From Corella eumyota (Eukaryota; Chordata; Ascidiacea; Phlebobranchia; Corellidae), in contig OY720099.1 in the NCBI GenBank assembly GCA_963082875.1, positions 4,650,001-4,714,000 of the forward strand: a DNA stretch of 64,000 bases, written 5' to 3'. The notes beneath the pieces were generated by a model, which saw nothing but the letters and a program-made list of their open reading frames with translations, ran no database searches and was not told where the DNA came from. Numbering within the stretch: the stretch's first letter is position 1; every line of letters begins with the position of its first letter. This document shows, piece after piece, positions 1 through 16,321 of this stretch. The translations under genes were made by a program, and so were the position numbers.

Positions 1-981
1 TTTACTGCTTTTAACCAGCCTTAAGGCAAATTTGTGGTAAAATTTAGGATCTAGTATCAAAATAAATAAACATGATTTTTAGCATATGACATACAGACTG
101 CAGACATTAATAAACCCTTTTTTACAAACGAAACTATTTTGCTTTTGCATATCTAGCTATAAGTAACAATCTTATCATTTATGGAAAATGAAATACGACA
201 AAGTATTTGGCAATAACACAAAACATGTTTAATTGCCGTTTTCTTTCTTTTTTGATTTTAGCCTCTGGACAACTTGCGCTAAATATAAATCAGAACTAAT
301 GATATATAACGAAGTGTTCCCTATATCAATACGTCGGCACTACAAAAATCCCCCTTTTTAATTTGTTCTCAAAGAATGACAACAAAGAAGTGTTTCAATA
401 AAAATTTAGTGATATCAACTTGAAACCTGTTTTAAATTAATTAAAAAAAAATAGGCGTTTGATTTAAAGTGAAATTAAACATTGTATATTTGACTACAAC
501 TGGTTTAAAAATAAATTTAAATTGTTTACTTAAAGAGGTCTAAATAAATTTTGGGTCTCTTTGTATTTTATAACTAAGATATTTTAGATTTTTTTTCAAT
601 ATAAACAAATTTAAGATTAATGTACTGTTACTGAAAACTTTTTGCTTCTAATTTCTCACTACAAACTTAAGAAAGGCAGGCCATAAATCAACTTTAATTA
701 AGTAATAAAAAAACTTGGTTTTGTATGCAATTAGGTGATTTCATTACATAAATTAAACTGGACAATTAGATCAACATAATAACATCTTAATATTTAGAGT
801 ACAATAAAAAAATATCAAAACTATTGACAACAGAAAATTGAATGTTGCAAAATTAACAAAAACATAATGATTGAAAAATAAAAAAATGTATAAAAATAAA
901 ATGGCTACACTAACATGAAAGCTTTATTTAAATATACTATATACAAAATGTAGAATTAATAAATGATTTAAATAATGACTT
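1..981. other. Non-coding flank downstream of TBK1
   Basis: AT-rich sequence with no open frame or splice-bounded segment that I can support. It contains the 3' flank of the minus-strand kinase gene; a candidate AATAAA signal on the minus strand (read as tttatt near 922) could end that transcript. Nothing else is seen. Confidence 0.5.
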
Positions 982-3900
982 TTAATTTTCTGTAGATTGT
1001 GGAGATATAATTCCAAGCCTAAAATCAAAAATGTTTTTTTATTGAAACATTAATTTAACTATTTCAATTTAAATATTGTAAAAAAATATAGCTAGCCAAT
1101 TAACTAAATACAACCACTAAAAAATTTGTTTGTGATTTTGTTAACTATCTGTTTTTTACCTTTTTAGCATTTCAGAATTTGATTCCACTTCAATTTTAAC
1201 CTGGTACAAATTAGACTTGGCATCATTTAAACACTTCCGCAAGTTTCTTAACTGTGCTTGTTTTTGTTGTGAATTATTGTTGTTTTTTGATGAATAAGAA
1301 CTGTCCCAGGACTTTGGAGTTTTATCAGTATTATTGTTTACCCCAGAAAGCATTAAGCGTGACGTCGGACTAAAAAATAATTTTTTATTTTTATTGATGT
1401 ACCCTTTATATAGAAAATTTGATTTTACACCCTAAATATAAAGTAAGTTTTTTCATGCCAGTTTAGACTGGAGTTATCTTTGTCAGTTTTAGATGTTTAT
1501 AGCTTACTTAAAAATGCCATAACATGAAAATCTTTTCCAGGGTCTCATATAAAAATGCCCAGTTATTATAGCCACCGACTTATATTGCTGATTTATTTGA
1601 CACTAAAAAAATAACTTAATGCTATTGATCTGTTATATTCTATTTCATGTTAGAAGCAATTGTAATAAACCCAAACAATTTTACTAAGGATATATCAACA
1701 CATACATTACCTTGATGCAGCATTTTTTAATAAAGTTTCGACTGTAGAAAGCTTATCTTTATATATTCTCTGTAGTTTGCGAACAGCCTCATCCTGTTCT
1801 TGGCATCGTTCACCCAACAAATGCATTCTTTTTTCCACAGTAAATATGTCTTTCAGATATTCATTCATGTTACTAAGAAAGTAAAAAATAAATGGAATTT
1901 GTTTTTTTTTTAAATATGTGATAAATATTAATAGAAAAAGGCAATTAAATTAAAATGCTTTTTAAGTTTGTTAAAAAAGTAGAACCTGTTAAAATACAAA
2001 ATGAGCTAAAACTAAAACAATTTATAATTGATTTTTTGTGCTAAACCAGAAAAAAAATTGTTACTATAAATATTTTTTTATTTTTACAAATTTTGCACAA
2101 ATTTTTTTAAATGACATTGAAACTTTATTTATTGAACTTACTTAAACCAAACAGTTGACTCTTTGTGTAATTTTTTGCATCCAGGAACGCTTTGGTCAGT
2201 AAACAAACTCACTGATTTGTCACAGACTTCTGCTAACTTTTTCTTTTCAAATTTATGCACCTGCTCTTCAGAAAACTGAAGCCCTATTTAAGAAAAAAAA
2301 TTGGCAACGCCGTTAAAAAAAATAGGCAACCCTTTACTTGCCAAAACAATAAAAAGTTTAATTTAAAATTAAAAAAAAGTGTTTAATAATTTTTTACTTT
2401 TTTGATGTTTATGTTTTTTAAAAAGTTTTGCAGTATCTCTAGATCTTTCTGCAAAATTTGTCATTTTTTCCTCCAAACGATCGTAAGAATTTGGTCCGTC
2501 ATCAACAAAAATAGATGCTGGAATTCTGTCGTAAATTATAACTTTTTCGAGCTGGCGGGTCTTTTCACTACATTGATCAAAATCAGTTCTTATCTAAAGA
2601 AAATTTTATTTTGTAAAAAATTTATTCAAAATAAAAATTTAAATTTTGTTTTCGTAAATTTTTCTCATGTGTATTGGATTTGTTAACAAATAAATTCAAC
2701 TTACTTGACGTAAGATCTTAGTTTTTTCAGTGATCTGAGTAAAATATAATTTCAGTTCATTTATTTCAGGGGATGAGGCCAATATCATGGAAACTATTCT
2801 TAATAATGAAGTTTCACGCTGATAACTAAAACAAATAAAGTAAATAATCACATGCTACCAAATTACATAAAGTAGCACAAAACAATATAAATTTATTCAA
2901 AGAAAAACTTGGCTAAAAAAGTCTATTAATTTCTTTTTTACCACCAATAAAAAAAGGAAAAATACCAATAAAAAAGAGTTATTTGGGCCATAAAAACATG
3001 TCAGTAAAATGTTTAAAGTGATAGTCACAAAATAAAATAAAATTTTTTTGAACTTACTGTTCTTCAAATATTTCCAAATTAGTTTTAAGACATTCCACTT
3101 TACTCTGAAGCTGAAATCTTAAAAGTTGGATTCTATTAACACGCGATTTCAAGTACGATCTAAAAAACAAAATTTTAAATAGTGACAGGAATTTCAAACA
3201 AAAACAGTATTAACATAAATAATTAAAAAGTCAAAAGTTAATTTTTTAGTCTTACCAACAAATATATTTTTCTATGCAAAAAATAAAGCAAATATAACCT
3301 AAAAGTTACAGAGTTAAAAAAACACAATCAAAATTTAGAGCTCTATTAGCGCCCCCCATTTTAAAAATGCGGAAAAGACAGAATTTTTATACCTTACCAT
3401 AATCTTAGTCTGGTAGTACTAAATCTTCCCTTGGGCTTCATAGTTGATTTTGCATAATTTTTTAGCCCGCGCAAGGAAAGATTAGGAAAAGGTATAAAAA
3501 TTTCGTCCTTTTCCGCTTTTATTTTAGTACTACCAGACTATCCTTTAAACCTGGCGGACAACGCTAATAGAGCTCCCAAAAATTTTATACAAAAAAAATC
3601 CACAATATTATAAATATCAAAATAAGTCAACTTACACAAACCATTTTACACCAAGTCTTATCAACGATTGCACATCGAGCAAATATTTCACTGTTTTTCT
3701 GATATCAAACAAAGTGCTTGAACAAACTTTTGCTAAACTTGCATCGTTATCAATTGAGAGTTGAGGTTTAACTTTAGGTGGTTTGCCTAAGAAGCAACAA
3801 TAACAATTTACATACTTGTATTCTTGCTATTCAATACTTATTTGCATATATTGGTCTTTGGTGTGTTTAGTTTACAACTGGCATTTAAATACAGTATATA

Positions 3901-6900
3901 GAAATCCATAGCGTGTATTAAATGTCAATGGAAATTTTACATATTTACTTAGGCAATTATATAACCCAGTACGCAGTAATTAAACCTCAAAAAATTTTTT
4001 TTTTAAATTAAATATTAACTAAGTAATATTTAGAAATGAATAATACGTAAATTCCTACATGTATGTGGTATTGGTATTTGCTGAAAATCGGAAATATCGC
4101 TTGATAACAAAATGATTGGATTTTCAGCTGTTGTGATAGGGTATTCTTTTACTGGAATAAAGGACTCGACCAAAAACTGAGAACCTTCTAACAACATTAA
4201 TTGTTTGCTGGATCGGATTTCAGTCAGTTCTGCTACTTGCTCTTGAAAGGATACTAGACTATAGTAAAAAAATTGATTTGCATTTTTTGTGTTATTTTTT
4301 TAACTTTGATTTAAAATTTTTTCTTTATACCAAATCAAAAATATTCTTAATTTAAAAATAAATACATTTAAAATTATACAAGTTGACGGAACTTACGTTT
4401 TTTCTGGGGATATATAAACCCTGTGTAATATAGATGATGGCAAACTAAAAACATGGATAATTTTCTTGTGTAATAATATATCTTCAATATCGGTGAAGTA
4501 ATGGTCAAACGTCCAAATTTTATGAGGGTTACATTCCAAAATACCCGCCAGCACTGGTGTAAAACATTTCTTAAAACTCCTAAAAAAAGTTAAATTATAA
4601 TTTTTATTTTTTTAAAGAAATATTTTTTTTTAATTTTTTTAAAAAATAATTATTTTTTTATGGGAAAAATTTTAAATTCAAAGCTCTAAGGTATTGGTAA
4701 CTTCTTTACATTTATGAATGTTGGTTTGATATAATATTCAAGAATGTTTAATAAATGCTTAAAATGGTTAATAATGCTTTTAGTTTTAAGAATAATTCTA
4801 AAATATCTAAAAACAATTTTACTTAACAAAAAAATTCATTTCTATTTTTTTTTCTAAATTTAAATACGTTCATTTTTAAAAATGTTAAGTAGAGGTCTGT
4901 CAATATTAACATAAATCATTACAATTTATGGTTCTCATGAAGCAATGATAATTTGAACAAAACTGTAATTACTTCCTTACTGCCTTCAGGACAAAACAAT
5001 TTGCATTTTATTCTGCTATTAGGCCAAGGTTTATGGGCAATAAAAATAAAAACAGGTAATTTAACAACTTTCAATTGTATTGTCGTAGAGTTAATTAATG
5101 GAAACATAAAAATTAATTTTTATGTAAGAATGTTTACATTATTTACATTTCTGCTAACCTATATTATTCAACTGGTTTAAAAAACGCATATTTAAATTAA
5201 ACTTCAATAGTATTTAAGTACCAAACACAACTAAAACAAAAAGTAGGCTATATAAAACAAAAAATCCCTAGCTGACACATTTTACTATTCTAAAACAGAG
5301 TATGTCATTTTACTTAAGATAAACTATTTTGTGTTTTAAAATTTGAACTACTTTTTTAATACAAAAAAATACTTACATGCTTAGTCTACATGTTTTTGGT
5401 AATTCTCTATACCAAGTTATTGAACCCTGGTCAGTGTGTTGCACTCCTGATATTACCCCTGGTGGCTTATCTGTTGTGATTTTGTGCCTAAGACATATAT
5501 TTAGGATGTTTAACTATGGTATGTTAAAACTTAATGGCAACGTGGTGTAGTGGTAAGAACACTTGCTACACCACCATAAGATCGTGGGTTTAATCCCCAC
5601 TGATCTCATGCTGTAGCACCCCTGAGTAAAGCGCTATAAACGGTATAAACCCCTGCTGAGCAGCAAAATATCCCAAACTGTTTAATTTACATTGGTGGTA
5701 ATGTCCTTAGAAATAATATATTTTGAGCAGCTTTAAATTCAACAACCTTTACAAAAAACTAATTTAATTTAAAACGTTAAACTAATTTAAAAGTACAAAA
5801 GTTGCCATTTACAACAAAAAAAGTTCAACAAAAATTTTTAAATAGCCTATCTTACATAATTTCTTTATTTCTTCTTGCACCACCGAATGGCCTAAATGGC
5901 AATTGTCCAGTAGCGATATGATAAAAAGTTACGCCCATGCTCCATAAATCGACCGAAGCAGAAAAAGTTTTGCCTGCTTGTTTTCTTAAGACCGCTCTTT
6001 CATATATATCCGGGTGCTAAAAAAATAATTTTTAAATTTTTTTTTTATTGTCAGTTTTTAAACTAAACACGTAGTATTATGCCTTAAGAGTTTAAGGTAC
6101 TTAATAAAACTAATTAAATGCAGAAAATCAGGTTTTTAAAGATTAGTGGTTGACAAAAGTTTATGCAAGTTTTAAATAAAAAAACTTAAACTGACGATTT
6201 TCAATTTTACTCATAATTTATCATTCAGTTTTCTATAAATATTTCAAACTAGTTTCAAAATTATTTTTTTAGAGAAATTTCAACAGGAAAATATCCCCCA
6301 TAAAAATTTTTTCCATTGTTTAGTAACACAAGAAAAGCTACAGTATTCTAAAACAACCTCGGGCAAAAACCAGCATGTTAAGTTAAAGCAAAGACAACCA
6401 CTTTTTATATTATATCTACTAAGCTTTAAAACAGAAATTATAAAATTATAAACCAAGTATTCTTCGGTGCCATATAATGACATAAATTGTTCATCATCTT
6501 TTAACTCTCTAGCTGCGCCGAAGTCAGTTAACTTGTAGACTGCCGTACCATCGTCAGTAAAAGACCGCATTATATTTCCTGGTTTTAAATCGCGATGTAC
6601 AATTCCCTTGTCATGTAAATGTTTCATTCCCGAAGCTACAAGTTAAAAAAAATTTAATTTCGAATTTGTGAGTTTTCGAAGGAAAATGGCACATTTGATT
6701 TTGTAAGAGGGGTTTAATTTTATATCAACCAAAAAGTTTAAATAAATCCAAGTTTAAAAAAAAATTGAAATCTAAAGTAAAATTACTTTGTTTTCTTTAA
6801 GATAATATAAAATTTTAGTAAAAAGCCGAGTTTAAATTTTGGATATAGCCTTACTAATATGTCGCACAACTCTTATAAATTCGTCTTCAGGAAAGCCGTA

Positions 6901-8589
6901 CATATTTTCAGGGTTTTCTAAAACAGAGAACAAACTTCCGGCAGCACATAACTCCATTACTATTACATTGTGTTTAGTGATTGACTAAAAATAAATAAAA
7001 AGTATTTAAAAATATTAAAGTTTGGATGCGAATTTGCAATACTGTACTGAAAAAGCAACTGAAAAGTTGTAACTCAATGAAAATCACACAAATTTAGTAT
7101 GCTTAATTTAAAAATAGATTATTGGCTGACTAAATATAGAATTTCAACAGTGAAAAACTCATGTAGACTTATGCCTCATAAATTTTAGTAATTTCAGGTT
7201 AGCTTATCAACAGAGTCACATCATGCAAAAAAGTGCGTAGTCATTATACCATATTTTTTTTAATTTTTAGTAAGACTTAAATTTTATTTTTATTTAATAC
7301 AAATTATAAATCAGTTCATTATTTTATCAATATGAATTTTCCCAATTACAGTGATTTGAATATTACGAAACCATTACTTAACCTAAACAATAAAGAAAAT
7401 TTTTTTTTAAATGCCAATGGGTTGTATACATCGATTGAATACAGAATATACGCATTCCAAAATTTTAAAAACTACCTAATACAACTTCCCCAGCAACAAT
7501 ATTACGCTTATATGTACATTGAAAGTTAAGGCCCTTGTAAAATAAACTTGAATGGAATTGTGTCTTTAAAAAAAAGGTAAATCCGTTCAAACTAAATTAG
7601 TAAATGCCTAATAATTAACCTACAGATAGTTTATAAGGGTGGCATATGTAAATATATACACTGTTAGCACCTTTTCTAAAATTTACATGAAAGAAGTAGG
7701 AATTAAACCAAAGACCTGATGTGATAATGTTCTGTGCCATAAAAAATACAAAAAAAAATTAAAATAAAAATCCTTTCACCTCCTCTTCAATATCAAATAA
7801 TCGTACAACGTTGATATGATCAACTTTACTTAAAACGTCAAATTCTCTTTTTCGAACCTCTTGTGCTCTTGCAATAAAACTCATTTGGTTGAAAACTTTA
7901 ATCGCATATTCATTTCCTGTTCTCTAAAATTTTTATATAAAAAATCTATTAATTTTGTGATATATATAAATGTTCGATTTTGAACCTTAAATCACAGGTT
8001 AGTTAAAAATTGTTTAACATTATTTAGAGTAGGATAAATTTTGCAGTTAGCCAGTCTAAAAAGTAGGGCAGTGTGCCCCCACAAGATTTTTTGTTGTATA
8101 AAATGTATATGCCTGATTTTTGAAAAACAGACACACACACATATTACTGACAGTAACTTTTTTTAACAACTTTTAACACATTAAATTTAGCACTAAAACA
8201 TAAATTTAAAAAAAATGTGGTCTATATACACAACATTTTTTTATTAATATGAAATGTTGAATAGTTTTTCATATGAATTTAAGATTTTTTTCTAAAACTA
8301 AGTGCATAAACGTAATCATCCGTAAATCGAAACCGTAACGACATTCTTTTGCGTTCGCACGCACAACATCTCGCCGAAAACTACCCATGTTTAGACCGGG
8401 TAATTAGCCTTGAAAAGTAATTTTTGACAGTATTTTATACTAAGAATAATAAACATCATTTTAAATGTATATTAGACCAACCTTATGTCTTCCCTTATAT
8501 ACCATTCCAGTAGCTCCTTGGCCCAACACATCAGATATTGACCAAATATAATTATTTGTAGACTTCATATTAGAACTGTTTGCACTCAT
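982..8589 (-). CDS. TBK1: TBK1/IKK-epsilon-type serine/threonine kinase
   Basis: Sixteen exons (8482-8589, 7780-7923, 6855-6984, 6454-6635, 5856-6016, 5377-5487, 4397-4579, 4059-4258, 3636-3786, 3058-3159, 2705-2825, 2398-2593, 2142-2283, 1711-1872, 1160-1369, 982-1018) sum to 2340 nt, 779 residues. The start gives [19 protein letters not shown], then the glycine loop [11 protein letters not shown]. Visible kinase landmarks are the ATP-binding Lys45 in AIKVF, HRD at 141-143, DFG at 165-167 and SLYGTEEYL in the activation loop, where Ser180 matches human TBK1 Ser172. A ubiquitin-like domain and a long coiled-coil scaffold/dimerisation region follow ([14 protein letters not shown] and [15 protein letters not shown] resemble TBK1). 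Known family role: phosphorylation of IRF and NF-kB pathway proteins and of autophagy receptors after innate immune sensing. The protein is slightly longer than human TBK1 (729). TBK1 and IKK-epsilon cannot be separated here; an ascidian probably has one ancestral gene. Confidence 0.95.
3338..3575. repeat. Foldback/MITE-like element in TBK1 intron 9
   Basis: A 238-bp segment ends in a perfect 14-bp inverted repeat (GAGCTCTATTAGCG at 3338-3351 and its complement at 3562-3575). Inside, two further inverted pairs occur: a gcggaaaag...atacctt block and a tagtctggtagtacta block. Their order is the same in both halves instead of mirrored, so two alternative hairpins compete. No clear target duplication was seen. 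It lies between TBK1 exons 9 and 10. Confidence 0.7.
5536..5680 (+). mobile_element. tRNA-derived SINE, 3'-truncated copy
   Basis: Starts with the family head (GGCAACGTGGTGTAGTGGTA), carries a B-box-like GTGGGTTTAATCCCC, then the shared body up to the conserved ATATCCCAAACTG. It lies in the intron between TBK1 exons 5 and 6, antisense to the gene. Confidence 0.85.
8051..8399. mobile_element. Degenerate hAT-like MITE in TBK1 intron 1
   Basis: The left end (CCAGTCTAAAAAGTAGGGCAG) matches the terminal repeat of the element at 56647-56900. The right end, read in complement, gives a matching terminus followed by the same subterminal block (AGTTTTCGGCGAGATGTTG, related to AGTTTTCGACGAGATCTCG). The flanks GCAGTTAG and GTAATTAG agree at 6 of 8 positions, as expected for an aged 8-bp target duplication. 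It contains no coding sequence. Confidence 0.65.
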
Positions 8590-9518
8590 TTTTACAGCAT
8601 TAAAAATACAATTTTTTTTTATTTAAAAATTAAACTTAAATTTATCTTCTAAACCAACATAAGAATTTTTCAGCATATTTTTTATGTCAAATATAGAAAA
8701 ATAAAATTAGTAACGTAGTTAGCAAATTTACACCTGAATTTTAATACCTAAATTAAATTTAATAAAATTTTGTAACTGTCAAAATATTAATAAGCTAACT
8801 GGGTATAAGTAAAGCTTGTTATTTGACAAAAAACATTAAACTGACAATTGTTTTTTTTTAAATTTTAATTTTTTTATTTATTTTTAGATTTTCAGTTATA
8901 AGGTCTATATAAATAAAAAATATTTCTGACTAAAAATGACCTAATAATATAACGAATACTACTTTAGAAAATTGTATTAGTCTAACACCTAATTTGTGTG
9001 TTTAGATACGTTGGTTTTTACCCACTTACTGACATAGTTTCATAATTACATTTCCCTTTATGACGTAGGCTCTCAAGTTGGGAATTTCCCACAAGGTAAA
9101 ATTTCCATAGAAAACATAAAAAATAAACAAACGTATTTTGGTTATCTTAAAAATAAAATCAAGTCATTTACATTTAAAAATTTACCTTGTATTTAAAGCA
9201 GATTATTTAAAAAAAATATAAATATTTTAAATAATTAAAAATATTGTTCCATACATTTTCCCTAATTCAAAACTACAAACCTACTAACTGGTCATTTAAT
9301 GTTAAAATGTTCGAACGAATATTTACACCACAACTTCTTGAATATAAAACAAAGTAAGAGCAATATAAACTTTATTAAAAAGAATAATCTTCGATCTTAA
9401 ATAAACAACAATACAAAAACACCTTGTTGCCTTCTGAACACCTCCAAATTAGAATATGTCAATAATACCAAAATATAGAAATATACATCATAAAAAGGCC
9501 TCTTTCGTAGAAAATCAA
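8590..9518. other. Intergenic region between TBK1 and the VWC2-like gene
   Basis: No gene. It serves as the upstream region of TBK1 (transcribed leftward) and the 3' flank of the VWC2-like gene. It holds a palindromic kB-type site (listed separately) and a nearby TGACGTA half-site at about 9061-9067. Confidence 0.5.
9080..9090. promoter_or_regulatory. Palindromic NF-kB-type site upstream of TBK1
   Basis: The 11-mer GGGAATTTCCC fits the classical Rel/NF-kB consensus and lies about 490 bp upstream of the TBK1 start codon. It is the only perfect copy outside a mobile element that I noticed. Function is inferred only; a chance match is possible. Confidence 0.45.
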
Positions 9519-11214
9519 AAATTACATTGCTTGTCGTCTTCTTCTAGCGCCTTTGTGTTTAGCAGATCGTTTCAGCCGAATTTTCGAGTTTCTTTTACAT
9601 TGCGGCAATACATCACACCTTGCTTGGTTACTTCCTAGCCAATATCTTGCCCCGTAAGTTGCGTTGATGCATCTACAGCGTACACAACCTCCCCTTATTA
9701 AAATAATTGGATTTCCCGCTGGTATAACCATGTCGCCAGCAAAACAATTCGGCCCTAAATTTTAAATTAAAAAACGTGTCGAATAAATTAAATTCAAATC
9801 TAAAAAAAATCCCGCCATATTAATGGTCGTTAAATTTTTCGTTTACTGTATAATTTACACTACAGACCAACGCAAAACGGTTTTTAAGTTAATTTTCAGT
9901 GAAAATTTTCGCAACACACCAAAAAACATTTGACTATAATATTTAAAAAAAATATATTTAAGGAAAGGAAGCAAAGGGGCATCCCACGTCACGCTACAAT
10001 AAAATATTGTTAACGAAAAAAAAATATTTTAACATGACCATCGTAAATTGACCTTTTCCCCTTAAAAATCGTTTCATTTTTTTGTTTACAAAACGTCAAA
10101 AAAATTTCAATATAAGCAGAAAACTTGATATATAAGCAATCTGTTATCTTTCTCAATCAATGCCCATTAATAATAAATAAACAATTCAACCAAAGACTAA
10201 CCTCTTGGACAGACAGGGCAACATTTTCCAGGTATTCGAATATAGTCAACACAAATTGGTGGCTCACAATCTCCTACGCTACAGTACGTTCGGCCGTCGT
10301 TTTCACATTTACATATTTGACAATCTGTAGCCTAAACATATAAAATTTATATTTTTGCTATATGCGTGTTTTGAGGTTATGTAACTATCTAGAAAATTAA
10401 ACCAGGCGAAAATTTGTCATGTTAAACATATACCCTAACATCTGCCTTACAAACATATACAACTCAAATGTAGAGGGCAGTTAAATTAAGGTTACGTGCG
10501 TAAGTGCAGAATGTTATGCAAACAAAATCATAACATTATCGTGACGAAGTGGTTTGGGTACAAAATTGTTTTTTTTTTAAATCTAAGGTCTTAAGTTCAA
10601 ATTTCGCTGCTGGATATTAAACCAGTAATCTTTATAAACTTCAACAACTTCCATTTGTCAATTTTAGTAATGGTGGAATTATTGCCACATATAAACTGCA
10701 TAATTTTAATAAAACAATAAATTACTTTAAAGGTTTCTCCAACGTGGTAAGTTTGGTTATGAAAGTCGCACCCTTTTTTGATACAAACTACACAGCATTG
10801 ACGCGGATCCTTTTTAACCTCTATACAACTATCAGGCAATTCTGGACAGACATTGCCAATACACCTTGGCCCTTCAGCAAGACAAACGCAGCTCTGACAT
10901 GGGTCTGACTGTAAAGTAAATAAGTCTCCTGGTCCATATACATTTCCACCGTCTTCACAAGTAAAATCTTGGCTGTTTTCATTGTTTTGCGACCCTAGGT
11001 TTTGTCGAGCAATATTCATAGCATATGTTGAGTTTTCATGGTCAATATATGATGTTAGTGATGCGTTGTAATAGCCGTGGTATTTCATAAATGTTATGTA
11101 GGCAGAGCTTTGGGCCTCCTTTTTATTTCCATGTCGCATTGGCCCGCCTTGAATTTGCGTCACAAATGAGATAAGAATCACGTTTTGGATAATCGTAAGA
11201 ACCATGCCTGTCAT
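9519..11214 (-). CDS. VWC2: Brorin-like secreted VWC-domain protein (VWC2/VWC2L family)
   Basis: Exons 10726-11214, 10202-10331 and 9519-9754 sum to 855 nt, 284 residues. The N-terminus has a hydrophobic stretch (VLTIIQNVILISFVT) that fits a signal peptide; a start at Met4 is also possible. Three cysteine-rich segments follow: the first with CQSCVCLAEGPRCIGNVC and CCVVC, the second with CQICKCENDGRTYCSVGDC and KCCPVCPR, the last with PNCFAGDMVIPAG and CVRCRC. The NCFAG-x-x-VIPAG block is characteristic of VWC2/VWC2L, whose vertebrate members are extracellular BMP antagonists of the nervous system; that role is family knowledge. The C-terminus is unusually basic (RRRRQAM), which could favour heparan-sulphate binding. 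A TATTTATA sequence about 70 bp upstream of the start codon on this strand could be a TATA box. Confidence 0.87.
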
Positions 11215-12433
11215 CAGTTGTGAAATTAAATACCAGTTGCAGGCTTAAATGTACATTTCAATGATTATTTGACCAATGCCATTACCTATAAATATGCGTA
11301 TTGAAATAACTTTTATGTTTTATACAAAATAACTGTATAGCAGTCAATGCATGACGTTATTTTCATAATTATCTGTAGACTCCCTTTCTAAGCTATGACG
11401 TTTTGTCTTTGGTTAAGGTTGAAAAATTGTGCGACATTTTGCGGTTTTTCACACGAGCTAAAAAACATTAATGTCTGCCAATCTTTCGAAATAATTAGGC
11501 CAACTTTTCTTTGTACTAGACTCTTTACTATAAATTTATATTTAAAAAAGTTTAAATTGTCGATTTACATTAGTCGGCTATCACATGCAAGCAAAAAAAC
11601 TAATTGACATTAATAAAAAATAAAATAATTATAAACTTAAAGCATTCATTCTAATCGTATTTGGTTTGAACTAAAACTCTATCTACTTATCATAAAACGT
11701 TTTAAAGAAATCGTGTCACTAACCGCTTTTCTTTTTGTATAGCCTTCACAATGACATTATGTTTTTTTACACGGCTGTCGTCGAAAATCTATCCTTCCAT
11801 CAGCTTAAATAACTGAATCTGAGCCTAAGATCTTTACTTTATAACAATAGGCCTCTGTTTTCTTTCAAATATATACTAAAAACGATCAAACTGCGGTTAT
11901 TTTTGCTGATATGAATCAGGCATTGCCAGTTTTGCATTTCAGCTGTCGGGCCCAGGTTTAGTTTTCGCTCTGCTAACTCTCGAAACAAAGAAAGCTATTT
12001 AAGAAGGCGTAAGCGTGTGATTAGCTAAACGATCTTAACCTAGAAGCTTCGCATTACTTGACAGCGAACAATGCCCGTCGGCTAATATGTCTAAGTTACT
12101 TACAATAAACATCGCATATCAATTTCAGCCAAAACAAGAATTTAACCGCATTGGACGTGCTGTAGTCTGCAGTCAAGTCTAACAATTGATTCACCAGCGC
12201 GGTACTGTTAAATTTTTAAAAGCTAAACGATTTTATTTAAAGCTAAACGTTTAGCTGCATTTTCGTTATTTAAACATTTACAATAAAAAATAAATAAAAA
12301 CAAAATGTTATAAAGTTATATTGTATAAAACTTCGATAAACATCTATATTTCTGAACAACGTAAAAAAAACGCACGATATTTTTAAAAGAGATGGTAAAG
12401 AAACAATTTTAAAAAGCCCTACAATTGTTTTTA
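11215..12433. other. Upstream region of the VWC2-like gene
   Basis: Gene-free. The segment 11690-12230 is visibly less AT-rich than its surroundings and may hold promoter or enhancer sequence. No open frame with splice signals was found. Confidence 0.45.
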
Positions 12434-15852
<3,419 letters not shown>

Positions 15853-16321
15853 TGTGTAAAAAAAGATATTAAAGTTGAGGCATTTAACCTAAAAGATCCA
15901 AAACAACTTTCATACTTAGATATAAAAATGGCACTAAATATTTTCGTTACAGCGAAAACCCGTCGCTATGTATACAATTAATATTATCCGCTAGTAACGC
16001 TCTTTAAAGTTTTTCTTTGCCAAAAATGTTATTATTTTATTTCACAGAATACATAAAGCTATGTAAATGGTTAAAAATACATATATTATAAATAAAAAAT
16101 ATAAAGTTATAACGTGCATAAATTTGTCCATAATGTCAAAAAACGAGATATGGCAGAAAGTCATTCTGAAACTAAAATTAACAAAAATATCAATATGATA
16201 AAAACATTAATTGTATTAATCAAATATTGAAAAATAATTTATAAAGAACTTAAAAAATTAATATGAAATATTAATATGATCATTTTAAAGGAATAATAAA
16301 TTGCTGAAAATTGCAAATATT
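15853..16321. other. Intergenic region ARMH1-SLC22
   Basis: A gap of 469 bp, AT-rich and without repeats that I recognise. It must contain the ARMH1 promoter and the 3' end of the SLC22 transcript. Confidence 0.5.

Noticed and set aside
7332-7529. 65-codon plus-strand frame
   Set aside because: It lies within a TBK1 intron, has no recognisable motif, and is AT-rich low-complexity sequence.
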